Source: DATJGR01 sp963812255
Lineage (GTDB): Bacteria > Pseudomonadota > Gammaproteobacteria > Pseudomonadales > Azotimanducaceae
Assembly: GCA_963812255.1 (NCBI GenBank)
Contig: CAWEUM010000003.1
Coordinates: 310,001-374,000, forward strand
Direction of reading: 5' to 3'
Length of the DNA stretch: 64,000 nt
In this document: one piece after another, positions 1 to 7,738 of the stretch
Numbering within the stretch: the first letter of the stretch is position 1
Layout: every line of letters starts with the position of its first letter
Translations under genes and position numbers: made by a program
The notes under the pieces: generated by a model
The model's input: the letters and a program-made list of their open reading frames with translations, nothing else
Database searches by the model: none
Told to the model about the DNA's origin: nothing

Positions 1-1
1 C

Positions 2-373
2 GTCAATCGTGCCTGGCGTGCCACCATGTCAATGCCAGCCATGCTCAACCCACTCCGGTTCGGCTGGTTCGCAGTGGCGCTCATCTCGCACAAGCTATTG
101 CGCTGGCTCGTACCGATGTTTCTGATCCTTGTGCTAGTCAGCAACATGACCTTGCTCGATACATCGCGGTTCTACTGGCTGACTCTGATAATCCAAGCCG
201 CATTCTACGGTGCCGCAATATTCGCGTGTGTAAGGCGTGAACGAAGCCAGCTACCCCCGCTGCTGTATATCCCCTACTACTTCTGCCTGGTCAACATTGC
301 GAGCTTCTGGGGCATCTGGCAGGCGTTCCGAGGCGAGACTTACACCACTTGGGAAACGGCTCGGGTCAATTGA
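2..373 (+). CDS. Family 2 glycosyltransferase, C-terminal end (5' truncated by the window edge)
   Basis: The frame is open from base 2 and ends at TGA 371-373, so only the last 123 residues of a longer protein are present. The visible part starts with an Arg-Trp-Arg stretch, then Asn-Pro-Leu-Arg-Phe-Gly-Trp-Phe and a Ser-His-Lys-x-Leu-Arg-Trp-x-x-Pro stretch. It then has about three hydrophobic segments (window-relative residues about 40-55, 60-77 and 88-104). This is the usual membrane-embedded tail of processive family 2 glycosyltransferases of the inner membrane. It sits 13 bases upstream of an acyl carrier protein in an exosortase-type exopolysaccharide locus, so it probably polymerises or extends the glycan. 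The catalytic GT-A domain lies outside the window, so the family call rests on the tail and the context. Confidence 0.7.
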   Translation, partial: VNRAWRATMSMPAMLNPLRFGWFAVALISHKLLRWLVPMFLILVLVSNMTLLDTSRFYWLTLIIQAAFYGAAIFACVRRERSQLPPLLYIPYYFCLVNIASFWGIWQAFRGETYTTWETARVN

Positions 374-386
374 GTGAGAGGAAGCG

Positions 387-626
387 ATGATCGAAACGGT
401 TAAGACTATCTTGCGCGACACTCTGCAGCTCGGCCAACGCGCAGACGCGCTTACGGCAGATAGCCCGCTCATGGGCAGCGTTCCAGAACTCGACTCAATG
501 GCAGTTGTTGCAATTCTGACACTCTTTGAAGATGAGTTCGGAGTAACCATCGACGACGACGATGTGTCAGCGGATACATTCGCAACTGTGGGTTCACTCG
601 CCCAGTTTCTGAAACAGCGAATTTGA
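387..626 (+). CDS. Acyl carrier protein, exosortase A locus type
   Basis: This is a 79-residue acidic protein of normal acyl carrier protein length. The phosphopantetheine attachment site is Ser37 in Leu-Asp-Ser-Met, and an Asp-rich segment follows near residues 55-60. Such dedicated carriers occur in XrtA/PEP-CTERM exopolysaccharide loci, usually beside an AMP-forming ligase and a PLP decarboxylase, which would lie left of this window. The stop TGA (624-626) overlaps the TTG start of the next gene, so the two are translationally coupled. It probably carries an acyl or aminoacyl group destined for the glycan; the cargo cannot be read from the sequence. Confidence 0.88.
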   Translation: MIETVKTILRDTLQLGQRADALTADSPLMGSVPELDSMAVVAILTLFEDEFGVTIDDDDVSADTFATVGSLAQFLKQRI

Positions 627-1441
627 CGAGTTGGCCGTTGCTACACGCACAATTCATCGATGGTTCAGCGGGGCGCCTTTTCGTTACCGTCAGGCGACCC
701 GATCGAACACCTCAATGCCCCGCGGTCCTGGTTGCTCCGGCGTTCGGCGACGAGATGAACAAGATCCGACGTATGCTGACGGTGACCGGGCAGCGTCTCA
801 ATTTGGCCGGTATCGCGCTCGTAAATCCTGATCTGTATGGAACCGGTGATAGCGAAGGTGAGTTTCGCGATGCGAGTTGGTCGCAATGGCTCGAGGATCT
901 TCGTTCGTCGTTAGCTTGGGCGAACGAAGCGGGCCTACAGGTTCGCGGGCTGCTGGGCGTTCGCACAGGCGCGTTGCTCGCAGCCGAATTCGCGGCAAAG
1001 GTCGCGTCGGTTCGGGCGAGTGTACTCTGGCAACCGGTGCAGAATGGCCGATCCTTTCTCAACCAATTTCTGCGAGTGCGGGTTGTTTCGAACTCAGTCA
1101 ACAAGGGCGTGCGGGAAACGGTCGAATCGTTAATGGATCAGATAGATTCCGGAAAAGTGTTGCGAGTGTCGGGCTACGAACTTACCCAAACGGTCGCGTC
1201 TCCGCTTAGCCAGGGGAATCTAGATTCGCTGGCAACGAGCGCGCTGGGGAACGCGGTTTCCATCGACGTGAAGCGCACTGGATCGGAGACGCTCGAGCAA
1301 ACTACCAAATGTGGATCGATAACCCTCACCCAATTTGCTCTCAAGGGTGAACCGTACTGGAATTCTGTCGAGACGCTCTGCAACGAACGAGTGGTCGAGC
1401 TAACCTCGCAGGCGTTCGAACGAAACATGGTCCATGACTGA
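623..1441 (+). CDS. Exosortase A system-associated hydrolase 2 (alpha/beta fold, atypical nucleophile elbow)
   Basis: This is a 272-residue alpha/beta-hydrolase-like protein. It has an oxyanion-side segment Val-Ala-Pro-Ala-Phe-Gly-Asp-Glu (residues 37-44) and an Asp-Leu-Tyr-Gly-Thr-Gly-Asp-Ser loop (70-77), both typical of the hydrolase 2 family of XrtA loci. The nucleophile elbow reads Gly-Val-Arg-Thr-Gly (112-116), so Arg114 occupies the place of the usual Ser/Cys/Asp. The protein may therefore be a non-catalytic partner or use different chemistry. The TTG start was chosen because it overlaps the acyl carrier protein stop (TTGA); no good ATG lies nearby. The end overlaps the hydrolase 1 gene by 8 bases. 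Confidence 0.82.
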   Translation: MTSWPLLHAQFIDGSAGRLFVTVRRPDRTPQCPAVLVAPAFGDEMNKIRRMLTVTGQRLNLAGIALVNPDLYGTGDSEGEFRDASWSQWLEDLRSSLAWANEAGLQVRGLLGVRTGALLAAEFAAKVASVRASVLWQPVQNGRSFLNQFLRVRVVSNSVNKGVRETVESLMDQIDSGKVLRVSGYELTQTVASPLSQGNLDSLATSALGNAVSIDVKRTGSETLEQTTKCGSITLTQFALKGEPYWNSVETLCNERVVELTSQAFERNMVHD

Positions 1442-2297
1442 CGAGCGTGCAGTGACAATGTGCTGCAATGGGGCCCAGATGCTGGGCATCTGGCATTGCG
1501 GAGCGTTGGAGGTGAAAGCGACCATCGTCATGATCGTGGGTGGCCCACAGTACCGGGTCGGTAGCCACCGCTTGTACGTCGAGATTGCTCGCGTACTTGC
1601 CTCGCTGGGCGTGTCGGTGCTGCGATTTGATTGCCGCGGGATGGGTGACAGTGACGGAATTTTCACGTCGTTCGAGTCCGTGGAGGATGATATTCGGTGC
1701 GCGGTCGATACGGCCAGCCAAGCAAACCGTGGCGGCCAAGTGGTACTGTTTGGCTTGTGCGATGGCGCCTCCGCGGCAGCTCTATACGGACACCTTGATC
1801 CACGCGTAACAGGGCTGATACTGCTCAATCCCTGGGTGAGGACAGAGGTCGGTGAGTCACAGGCACGCATGCGCCACTACTATGGAAAGCGACTAGGACA
1901 AGCTCAATTCTGGAAGGAACTTCTGACCGGTCGATTGAACATCCTGGAATCGATCCTGTCGCTTGGCACGCATGCGAGGAAAGCAATTGGGAGACGCTCG
2001 ACTGGGGGCTACGTTGACCGTATGGCGCTTGGGCTCAGGTCTTTCCGCGGTCGCGTACAAATACTTCTCAGTGAATCTGATTTGACCGCACAGGAGTTCC
2101 AAGGGCTGATCAATAGCTCTCGCGAATGGCGGCGAGCTCTGATCGGCGCGGGCGCCGAACTCGTCCGCATTGGAAACGCAGATCACACACTGTCCGATCA
2201 GACGGAGTTTAGATACGCACTCGACCATATCGCGAAATTTGTCCAGTCGACTGTGTTGCCGAATCCAAGGCCATCGCCATCTGAGGCGCTACGTTGA
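1434..2297 (+). CDS. Exosortase A system-associated hydrolase 1 (alpha/beta hydrolase, Cys nucleophile candidate)
   Basis: This 287-residue alpha/beta hydrolase has the family signature Gly-Gly-Pro-Gln-Tyr-Arg-x-Gly-Ser-His (36-45), followed by Arg-Phe-Asp-Cys-Arg-Gly-Met-Gly-Asp-Ser (64-73). The elbow is Gly-Leu-Cys-Asp-Gly (107-111), which makes Cys109 the candidate nucleophile. A His in Asn-Ala-Asp-His near residue 246 could complete the triad. It is coupled to hydrolase 2 (8-base overlap) and to the following methyltransferase. Hydrolases 1 and 2 recur together next to the acyl carrier protein in XrtA loci. A role in releasing or transferring a group from the carrier is an inference. Confidence 0.85.
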   Translation: MTDERAVTMCCNGAQMLGIWHCGALEVKATIVMIVGGPQYRVGSHRLYVEIARVLASLGVSVLRFDCRGMGDSDGIFTSFESVEDDIRCAVDTASQANRGGQVVLFGLCDGASAAALYGHLDPRVTGLILLNPWVRTEVGESQARMRHYYGKRLGQAQFWKELLTGRLNILESILSLGTHARKAIGRRSTGGYVDRMALGLRSFRGRVQILLSESDLTAQEFQGLINSSREWRRALIGAGAELVRIGNADHTLSDQTEFRYALDHIAKFVQSTVLPNPRPSPSEALR

Positions 2298-3085
2298 TGC
2301 AAGACGCACACGGCAACGACCCTCGCTTTGTCCAATACTATGCGCGGGAAAGCGCCAGCGTCCGAGCGGCCGAGCGTGCCACTGGGATTATGGCGGCCGT
2401 GCTCAGGTTCAGGCGAGAGCGGGGGCTTCCGATTGAAGAATTAGAAATCGCCGATATCGGCTGCAATGCCGGTACCCAGGCTCGCGTCTGGCTTGAGCAG
2501 GGCCATCGCGTCAATGGGGTCGACATTAGCCAAGACCTGATAGCCATCGCCGCACGTCGCAATGCCAGCTTTGGCAAACAAGCCTCCTTCGAGATCGGTT
2601 CAGCGACAGATCTTCCGTGGCAATCCAATCGGTTCGACGTTTGCTTGCTACCAGAACTGCTTGAACACGTAGAGGATTGGAAGTCGTGCCTGACGGAAGC
2701 AGTGAGGGTGCTCCGCCCAAGCGGGACGTTGTATCTGTCTACTACCAACGTCCTGTGTCCGATTCAACAGGAGTTCAATCTACCCTTCTATAGCTGGTAT
2801 CCCGATCCGATCAAGAAACGGCTCGTCCAGTTGACAATCGATAAGTTCCCTCAGTTGGCCAACTACGCCAAATATCCGGCAGTCAACTGGTTTAGCCCTC
2901 GTTCGCTGAGCCGGTTCCTGGAAGGTATGGACGTGGTAGCAGCCGATCGCTTCGATCTGATTGACCTCCAGTCTCAATCAGTCCCGAGAAGACTAATCAT
3001 CCACATTTTGCGTCGATCTCCGGCGCTGAGGATCCTTGGCCATATTCTGACGCCGAGCACCGTGCTTGTTGGGGCGAAGCAATAG
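2297..3085 (+). CDS. Class I SAM-dependent methyltransferase
   Basis: The protein has 262 residues with a Rossmann-like methyltransferase fold. Motif I is Ile-Ala-Asp-Ile-Gly-Cys-Asn-Ala-Gly (near residues 51-59), the acidic motif II residue lies in Val-Asp-Ile-Ser-Gln-Asp, and Leu-Leu-Pro-Glu-Leu-Leu-Glu-His fits the post-III helix of the Methyltransf_11 family. I prefer the ATG at 2297, which shares one base with the hydrolase 1 stop (TGATG), over the TTG three bases upstream. In a glycan locus it could methylate a sugar hydroxyl or a carboxylate; the acceptor is unknown. Confidence 0.82.
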   Translation: MQDAHGNDPRFVQYYARESASVRAAERATGIMAAVLRFRRERGLPIEELEIADIGCNAGTQARVWLEQGHRVNGVDISQDLIAIAARRNASFGKQASFEIGSATDLPWQSNRFDVCLLPELLEHVEDWKSCLTEAVRVLRPSGTLYLSTTNVLCPIQQEFNLPFYSWYPDPIKKRLVQLTIDKFPQLANYAKYPAVNWFSPRSLSRFLEGMDVVAADRFDLIDLQSQSVPRRLIIHILRRSPALRILGHILTPSTVLVGAKQ

Positions 3086-3099
3086 CTAGTGTAAAAAAA

Positions 3100-4278
3100 G
3101 TGAAGTTACCCTCACATTTTGCCCCACGGGGGCCGTCGCTTGCGTCCGGAATCCGGCACGTCCTCACGGCTTGGGATCAGGTTGGTGGCGAAATCTTTGG
3201 TGATTGGCGAGGGCTGGCCCTCGAACTTGGTGCACCACCAGATTGCTACCCTGAATGGGCCGCCGCGCTTGTTGCCGCACACGACGTACCAATAGAGGAG
3301 GTTTTTGTCCTTCGAAGTCTTCGACAGGAGAAGACCATTTGCGTGTGGCCATTTCGCTACCTCCACGTGCGGGTTCGTGGACTGCGCGTGCGCATGGTCA
3401 AACCTCTGCTCAGCATTTATGCCCTTCACCAAGAAATCTTAGGACAGGGGAGTGCTGAAGCTCGGGTGGCGCTGGCAATCGCAGGACTCGAAAGTTGCGG
3501 CATCGATTGGGATATAGTCGATCTGAATCAGTTGAGCCAGAACGGCGAGTTCCACGCGGCTTGGGGAACGGCTGCATCTGAGTCTGGATGGAAAATTGGG
3601 ACCTCTGTCGGAAAGGCCCCTCCGTATCTAGCGATTGATTGCACGTGGGATGCCTTTTTGCGCCGCCAATCTGCGAATTTTAGGTCAAACCTCAAGCGAA
3701 AGGCACGCAAACTCCACGAAGGTCGGCGGTGCCGGATCGATTTCATTCGCAACCCAGAGTCGATGGAAGCCGCATTCGATGCTGTTGAAAAGGTGGAATG
3801 TCAGAGTTGGAAGGCTGACGATGGAACATCATTGATGAGTCGGCCATGGGAGATGCAATTCTACCGAAATCTTATAGAGATCTTTGCACGCAACGGCCAA
3901 GCCATGATCACGCTGTTGACACTGGATGATGAACCCGTCGCGTATGATATGGGCGTAGATGGCGGAAGACGTGTCTATTGCCTCAAGACGAGTTTTGACC
4001 AGCGATATCGTGATCTATCTCCCGGCCTCGTTCTTAGGGCAGAACTGATGCGCAAGATTTTCGAGGAGGGTATGCACGAATACGATTTCCTTGGAGATCG
4101 CGAACGATACAAGTTGGAGTGGACGGACACGACACGGGTCGATGTTTCCATGACCGTCATGAATACCTCACATCTCAGAGGCCGCGTAGTTGCAGCCGCG
4201 TTCAATGCTGCAACAGTTGCACGTTCGTGCATGAGTTGTGTTGCCAGGTTGACAGGGAGCGCTGACGAACGAACGTGA
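3100..4278 (+). CDS. GNAT/FemAB-like acyltransferase of the exopolysaccharide locus
   Basis: This 392-residue protein has the duplicated GNAT architecture of the BioF2-like/FemAB acyltransferases. An N-terminal half is followed by a basic Asn-Phe-Arg-Ser-Asn-Leu-Lys-Arg-Lys-Ala stretch (about 190-200). A C-terminal half then has Gly-Leu-Val-Leu-Arg-Ala-Glu-Leu and Tyr-Asp-Phe-Leu-Gly-Asp-Arg-Glu-Arg-Tyr-Lys. The start is GTG at 3100, 14 bases after the methyltransferase stop. Members of the family transfer acyl or aminoacyl groups, probably here to a sugar amine, perhaps from the nearby acyl carrier protein. It is the last gene of the plus-strand block. A second FemAB-like gene at 14.3-15.3 kb is frameshifted, so this may be the only working copy. 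Confidence 0.75.
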   Translation: MKLPSHFAPRGPSLASGIRHVLTAWDQVGGEIFGDWRGLALELGAPPDCYPEWAAALVAAHDVPIEEVFVLRSLRQEKTICVWPFRYLHVRVRGLRVRMVKPLLSIYALHQEILGQGSAEARVALAIAGLESCGIDWDIVDLNQLSQNGEFHAAWGTAASESGWKIGTSVGKAPPYLAIDCTWDAFLRRQSANFRSNLKRKARKLHEGRRCRIDFIRNPESMEAAFDAVEKVECQSWKADDGTSLMSRPWEMQFYRNLIEIFARNGQAMITLLTLDDEPVAYDMGVDGGRRVYCLKTSFDQRYRDLSPGLVLRAELMRKIFEEGMHEYDFLGDRERYKLEWTDTTRVDVSMTVMNTSHLRGRVVAAAFNAATVARSCMSCVARLTGSADERT

Positions 4279-4283
4279 TGGGG

Positions 4284-4307
4284 CACTTGGTCATCTGACC
4301 CCAAGTG
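4284..4307. terminator. Hairpin between converging operons (terminator-like)
   Basis: CACTTGGTCA (4284-4293) can pair with TGACC..AAGTG (4296-4307), with two bulged C bases and a very short loop. It begins 6 bases after the acyltransferase stop and faces the deacetylase gene coming from the other side. There is no T-tract on the plus strand, so it would be a weak or Rho-assisted stop. Confidence 0.3.
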
Positions 4308-4443
4308 AGTACGCTAATCGAGGTCACCAAACGGTCTTGGAGGCGGCCAATCTCTAGATCAAAACGGTCTCGTTAAGGGGCCAACGTCACCATGGCAAAC
4401 ACTCTCAACGGAGTTCGGTACCTGCTTGGGGGGGGGGGAGAGG

Positions 4444-5400
4444 TCAAACGTACGAACTCGCATAGGTCTTCAGTATTCGGCTGACGAATCCGGACCGAGA
4501 GTTTTCCCACGGTGCAAAGCGCTCCAAAGACAGAATGTTGGAGCGTGGTGTCGCACAACCCCACCTCGTTGACACGGCGCACCGAAACCCGGCCTCGCCT
4601 ACCAATCGCATGTGGGTCTCATCGAAATCGATACCAGGACGTCCGTTGGGATACGCGAAGGAAACAGGGGACACACCGAGAACCTTCGCCAGCCAATCCC
4701 GGCTCCCTTCGATCTCGGCTCGCGCCTGATCGACATCCACCTTCTGAAGAATGGGATGAGTCATTGTGTGTGCGCCCACATCGTGGCCCTTCCTGGCGAG
4801 TCCGCGAACCTGCGTTTGCGTCATCATGAGTTGCGGTGTGGTGCCGCAGTGCCGCGCATGCAGCGCATCTGCGATCGCCGCCCGTGTTGCGATCGGCAAA
4901 TACTTGAGTCGTTCGAGCACCCGTAACAGTACCTGGCCGCGAGCGTGCTCATCCGGAATGTGCATGACGCCCAAATCGAACTCTTCCAGGTCGAGGTTCC
5001 GCCCGCAGCGGCGCACTGCTTCAATAACGAGATCGTTCCACATCGCGCCGCGTTCAATCGCGCCAGTCGCAATGAAAAACGAAGCCGGCATGCCCTTCTT
5101 ATCGAGCATGGGCCCAGCAATCTCAGCATTGTTCCGATAGCCGTCATCGAAAGTAATGCATGCCGCGCGCGTCGGCAGACTACCTTCACGCAATCTTTGC
5201 GCGGCTGCTGGAAGCGGTAGCACCTGCAGATAGCTGCCAATCCAATCCAAACGAGACGCGAAATCTACTGCCGTCGGTTCCGTGCTCAGGAGTGCGTCTG
5301 GCGCTGGCAACACTCGATGAAACGAAAATATCAGGAGCCGGCGACTTCGTGCCATGCCGCATGCCAGATCGAAGGCGCGCCTCGCGAGCATCGCATTCAT
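4444..5400 (-). CDS. Polysaccharide deacetylase (NodB domain), XrtA locus type
   Basis: This 318-residue protein has a NodB-type fold. Thr-Phe-Asp-Asp-Gly-Tyr (83-88) supplies the catalytic base and a metal ligand. His211-Thr-Met-Thr-His215 supplies the two metal-binding histidines. Phe-Ala-Tyr-Pro-Asn-Gly-Arg near residue 250 is the usual Tyr-Pro motif. The enzyme removes N-acetyl groups from the exopolysaccharide or its lipid-linked precursor. No signal peptide is evident, so it may act on the cytoplasmic side. Its ATG overlaps the stop of the upstream glycosyltransferase (ATGA at 5397-5400). It ends the long minus-strand operon, and an 11-G run lies just past its stop. Confidence 0.88.
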   Translation of the reverse strand: MNAMLARRAFDLACGMARSRRLLIFSFHRVLPAPDALLSTEPTAVDFASRLDWIGSYLQVLPLPAAAQRLREGSLPTRAACITFDDGYRNNAEIAGPMLDKKGMPASFFIATGAIERGAMWNDLVIEAVRRCGRNLDLEEFDLGVMHIPDEHARGQVLLRVLERLKYLPIATRAAIADALHARHCGTTPQLMMTQTQVRGLARKGHDVGAHTMTHPILQKVDVDQARAEIEGSRDWLAKVLGVSPVSFAYPNGRPGIDFDETHMRLVGEAGFRCAVSTRWGCATPRSNILSLERFAPWENSRSGFVSRILKTYASSYV

Positions 5401-6569
5401 CGTCCAAGCAGCCCCCTATACAGACTCTCATAATTTCCCGCCATGTGATCCCAGGTCCGTTCGTGTTCCACGTACCGACGGGCATGCGCACGCATCTCCA
5501 ACCAATGCGGTCGTGCTTCGATCGTACTGACGATCGCCGCACCAAGAGCATCAACATTCCCCGGTCTGAACAGATAGCCCGTTTCACCGTCTCGAATAAG
5601 TTCGCGATGGCCACCGACATCGGACGCTACGACGATTGCACCCAGGTACATCGCCTCCAGTGGCTTGAGCGGTGTCACCATATCGGTGATCTTCAGCTTA
5701 TGCCGCGGGAACACCATCAAGTCGATCGCACCGTAATACGCTGGGATTTCGTCGTGTTCGACTCGGCCAGCGAAATGAACATACGCTTCGAGTTGTTTTG
5801 ACCTAACGATTTCTCGCAGGTGCGTCTCGTGCTCGCCACCGCCGGCCAAGACAAGTCGTATGGCCGGAACTCGGGTGATTACGCTCGGCAGCGCCTCAAG
5901 CAATAGATCTAGACCTTCCCAAGCAAAAAAACTTCCAAAAAAACCCAACGCGATGTGGTCAACCAATCCAAGCCTGACGCGAAGTGCTTCGATCGCCCCC
6001 GACGAGGCTGCTACCAGCGTCTTCGAATCGATCGCGTTACCGACGACGACGATGCGCTGATCCGGAATACCGCGCGAGCGGAGTTCAGCTCTGAGCCCTT
6101 CGCAAATCACCACCACAGCATCCGCGCGAGCGACTGTCTGAGTCTCGAGGAGCCTCGACAAGCGATAGCGGACACTACCCTCAGACGTCTTGCCGGATGA
6201 CACCGCCGCATCTTCCCAGGATGAACGCATCTCATAGACCACTGGCACACCCAAACCAAGTGCCGCTAGGCCATTCAGACACGGCGAATGCGCGTGCACG
6301 ATGTCAGGCCGTTCTGTGGCCGCAAGAGTTCTCAATGCGCGCCTCGCTTCAACTACGCATTGCATTTGCGCGAACGCACTGGTCCCAGCGATATGTCGCG
6401 AGCGTGAGTATCGTAGCCCCGCATAGTCATCACCTCCGTCGTGCTTGGGGCTAGTAACTTGAACGGTGTGAACACCGCGTGCATTCAACGCCCGCAAGAT
6501 GGAATCACTACGGAAGGAATAGCCTGACTGAGTAGGAAGCGAGTGATCCAGCAGATGCAAGACTTTCAT
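5397..6569 (-). CDS. Group 1 glycosyltransferase, XrtA locus (TIGR04063-like)
   Basis: This 390-residue GT-B enzyme begins Met-Lys-Val-Leu-His-Leu-Leu-Asp-His-Ser-Leu-Pro and has Gly-Tyr-Ser-Phe-Arg-Ser-Asp-Ser-Ile-Leu near residue 16. This N terminus is characteristic of a glycosyltransferase subfamily found with exosortase A. The C-terminal half has the retaining family 4 features Phe-Gly-Ser-Phe-Phe, an Ala-Gly-Gly-Gly-Glu-His loop (about 240) and Pro-Leu-Lys-Pro-Leu-Glu-Ala-Met (about 305-312) for nucleotide-sugar binding. It overlaps both neighbours by ATGA, so it is translated as part of a coupled chain. It adds one sugar of the repeat unit; donor and acceptor are unknown. Confidence 0.87.
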   Translation of the reverse strand: MKVLHLLDHSLPTQSGYSFRSDSILRALNARGVHTVQVTSPKHDGGDDYAGLRYSRSRHIAGTSAFAQMQCVVEARRALRTLAATERPDIVHAHSPCLNGLAALGLGVPVVYEMRSSWEDAAVSSGKTSEGSVRYRLSRLLETQTVARADAVVVICEGLRAELRSRGIPDQRIVVVGNAIDSKTLVAASSGAIEALRVRLGLVDHIALGFFGSFFAWEGLDLLLEALPSVITRVPAIRLVLAGGGEHETHLREIVRSKQLEAYVHFAGRVEHDEIPAYYGAIDLMVFPRHKLKITDMVTPLKPLEAMYLGAIVVASDVGGHRELIRDGETGYLFRPGNVDALGAAIVSTIEARPHWLEMRAHARRYVEHERTWDHMAGNYESLYRGLLGR

Positions 6570-7738
6570 TCTGTTGATCCTGACGCCAATCGTCCGAACA
6601 GCTCATGGATCCGATCCGCGCACACGCCCCAGTCAAATCGATCGACCGTAGCGCACACGGCAGTTCGGGTAGGCATGTTGGCGCGTAGACTATGGATCGC
6701 CTCTGCGATCGAGTCTGGGTTTCGCTCACACAACCTGCCCGCATTCGCGTTTGCCAACACCTCACGCGCGCCTCCAGTCGACGTCGCCACAACGGGCGTG
6801 CCCGATGCAAGGCTCTCCAAAATTGCATTCGGCATGCCCTCGTGGCTCGATGCCAGAACCAGCACGTCGGCTGCGCAGTAGTAATCAGCCAATCGCGATT
6901 GCCGCACGGAACCCAGGAGATGCACACGAGGTTCAAGGGCAAGTGCTTTGACCCGCTGCGTCAACTGAGCCCGCGCTGGACCTTCTCCAGCGATCACGAG
7001 CCTAGCCTCCGCTACCTGCAGCAACGCTTCAATCACCAGATGGTGTCCCTTGAGATCGATGAGATTTCCAACCGACAAAACCGTAAAGCCGCGCATCCCC
7101 AACCTTCGACGTATTGCCTCCCGCTCCGGGTTCGGTCGAAACTGCTCGCGATCGACTCCATTCGCGATCGTCTCGACGTCGTCACGATCTGCAAGTCGAC
7201 GCAACTCGTCCGAGAGGTCGCGGGACACGGCAACAAGCCCGTCAGCATTGCGAATCGACCAAGAGATCCATTTCCCTGCAATCCGCTCCTTTGCTATGAG
7301 ATTGACGTCGGATCCTCGCGCAGTGAGCACGACCGGGCGCCCAAGACTACGTGCTGCCAACACTGCTCCGACGCCGTCTGGAAACAAGAAATGTGCATCG
7401 ATTAGATCGAAGCGTATGCGACGGCGTCGGATCTCCCTCAACACGGCGTGTGCAAACGACCACGGCGAAAAGAGGTCACTCACGCGAGGTAGGTGGAAGT
7501 AGCGCGGATGAAGGATCATCCCTTCAACCGCAGTCTCAAACGGAGGAACGCGCGCAAATGCGCTGTATTCACCGAATCGTGGGGAGGCAAAAGGGAACCA
7601 CGGAACGGGCGCGACAACCGTCGCTTCGACATCGTGATGTTGCTGCAAGCGCCTCAACCGCTCACGAACGAATAGTCCACGCTCAGATTGAATCGCATTC
7701 GGATACAGCGAAGTGACCGTTAGCAAACGCACGATCAA
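6566..7738 (-). CDS. Glycosyltransferase family 4 protein
   Basis: This 390-residue GT-B protein has an N-terminal Thr-Ser-Leu-Tyr-Pro-Asn segment and Leu-Ile-Asp-Ala-His-Phe-Leu-Phe-Pro-Asp-Gly near residue 110. A Thr-Ala-Arg-Gly-Ser-Asp-Val-Asn motif follows. The donor-binding part has Ala-Gly-Glu-Gly-Pro (about 250) and Ser-Ser-His-Glu-Gly-Met-Pro-Asn-Ala-Ile-Leu-Glu, the typical E-x7-E element of family 4. ATGA overlaps on both sides place it within the operon. It probably transfers a hexose or an aminosugar to the growing lipid-linked oligosaccharide. Confidence 0.88.
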   Translation of the reverse strand: MIVRLLTVTSLYPNAIQSERGLFVRERLRRLQQHHDVEATVVAPVPWFPFASPRFGEYSAFARVPPFETAVEGMILHPRYFHLPRVSDLFSPWSFAHAVLREIRRRRIRFDLIDAHFLFPDGVGAVLAARSLGRPVVLTARGSDVNLIAKERIAGKWISWSIRNADGLVAVSRDLSDELRRLADRDDVETIANGVDREQFRPNPEREAIRRRLGMRGFTVLSVGNLIDLKGHHLVIEALLQVAEARLVIAGEGPARAQLTQRVKALALEPRVHLLGSVRQSRLADYYCAADVLVLASSHEGMPNAILESLASGTPVVATSTGGAREVLANANAGRLCERNPDSIAEAIHSLRANMPTRTAVCATVDRFDWGVCADRIHELFGRLASGSTE

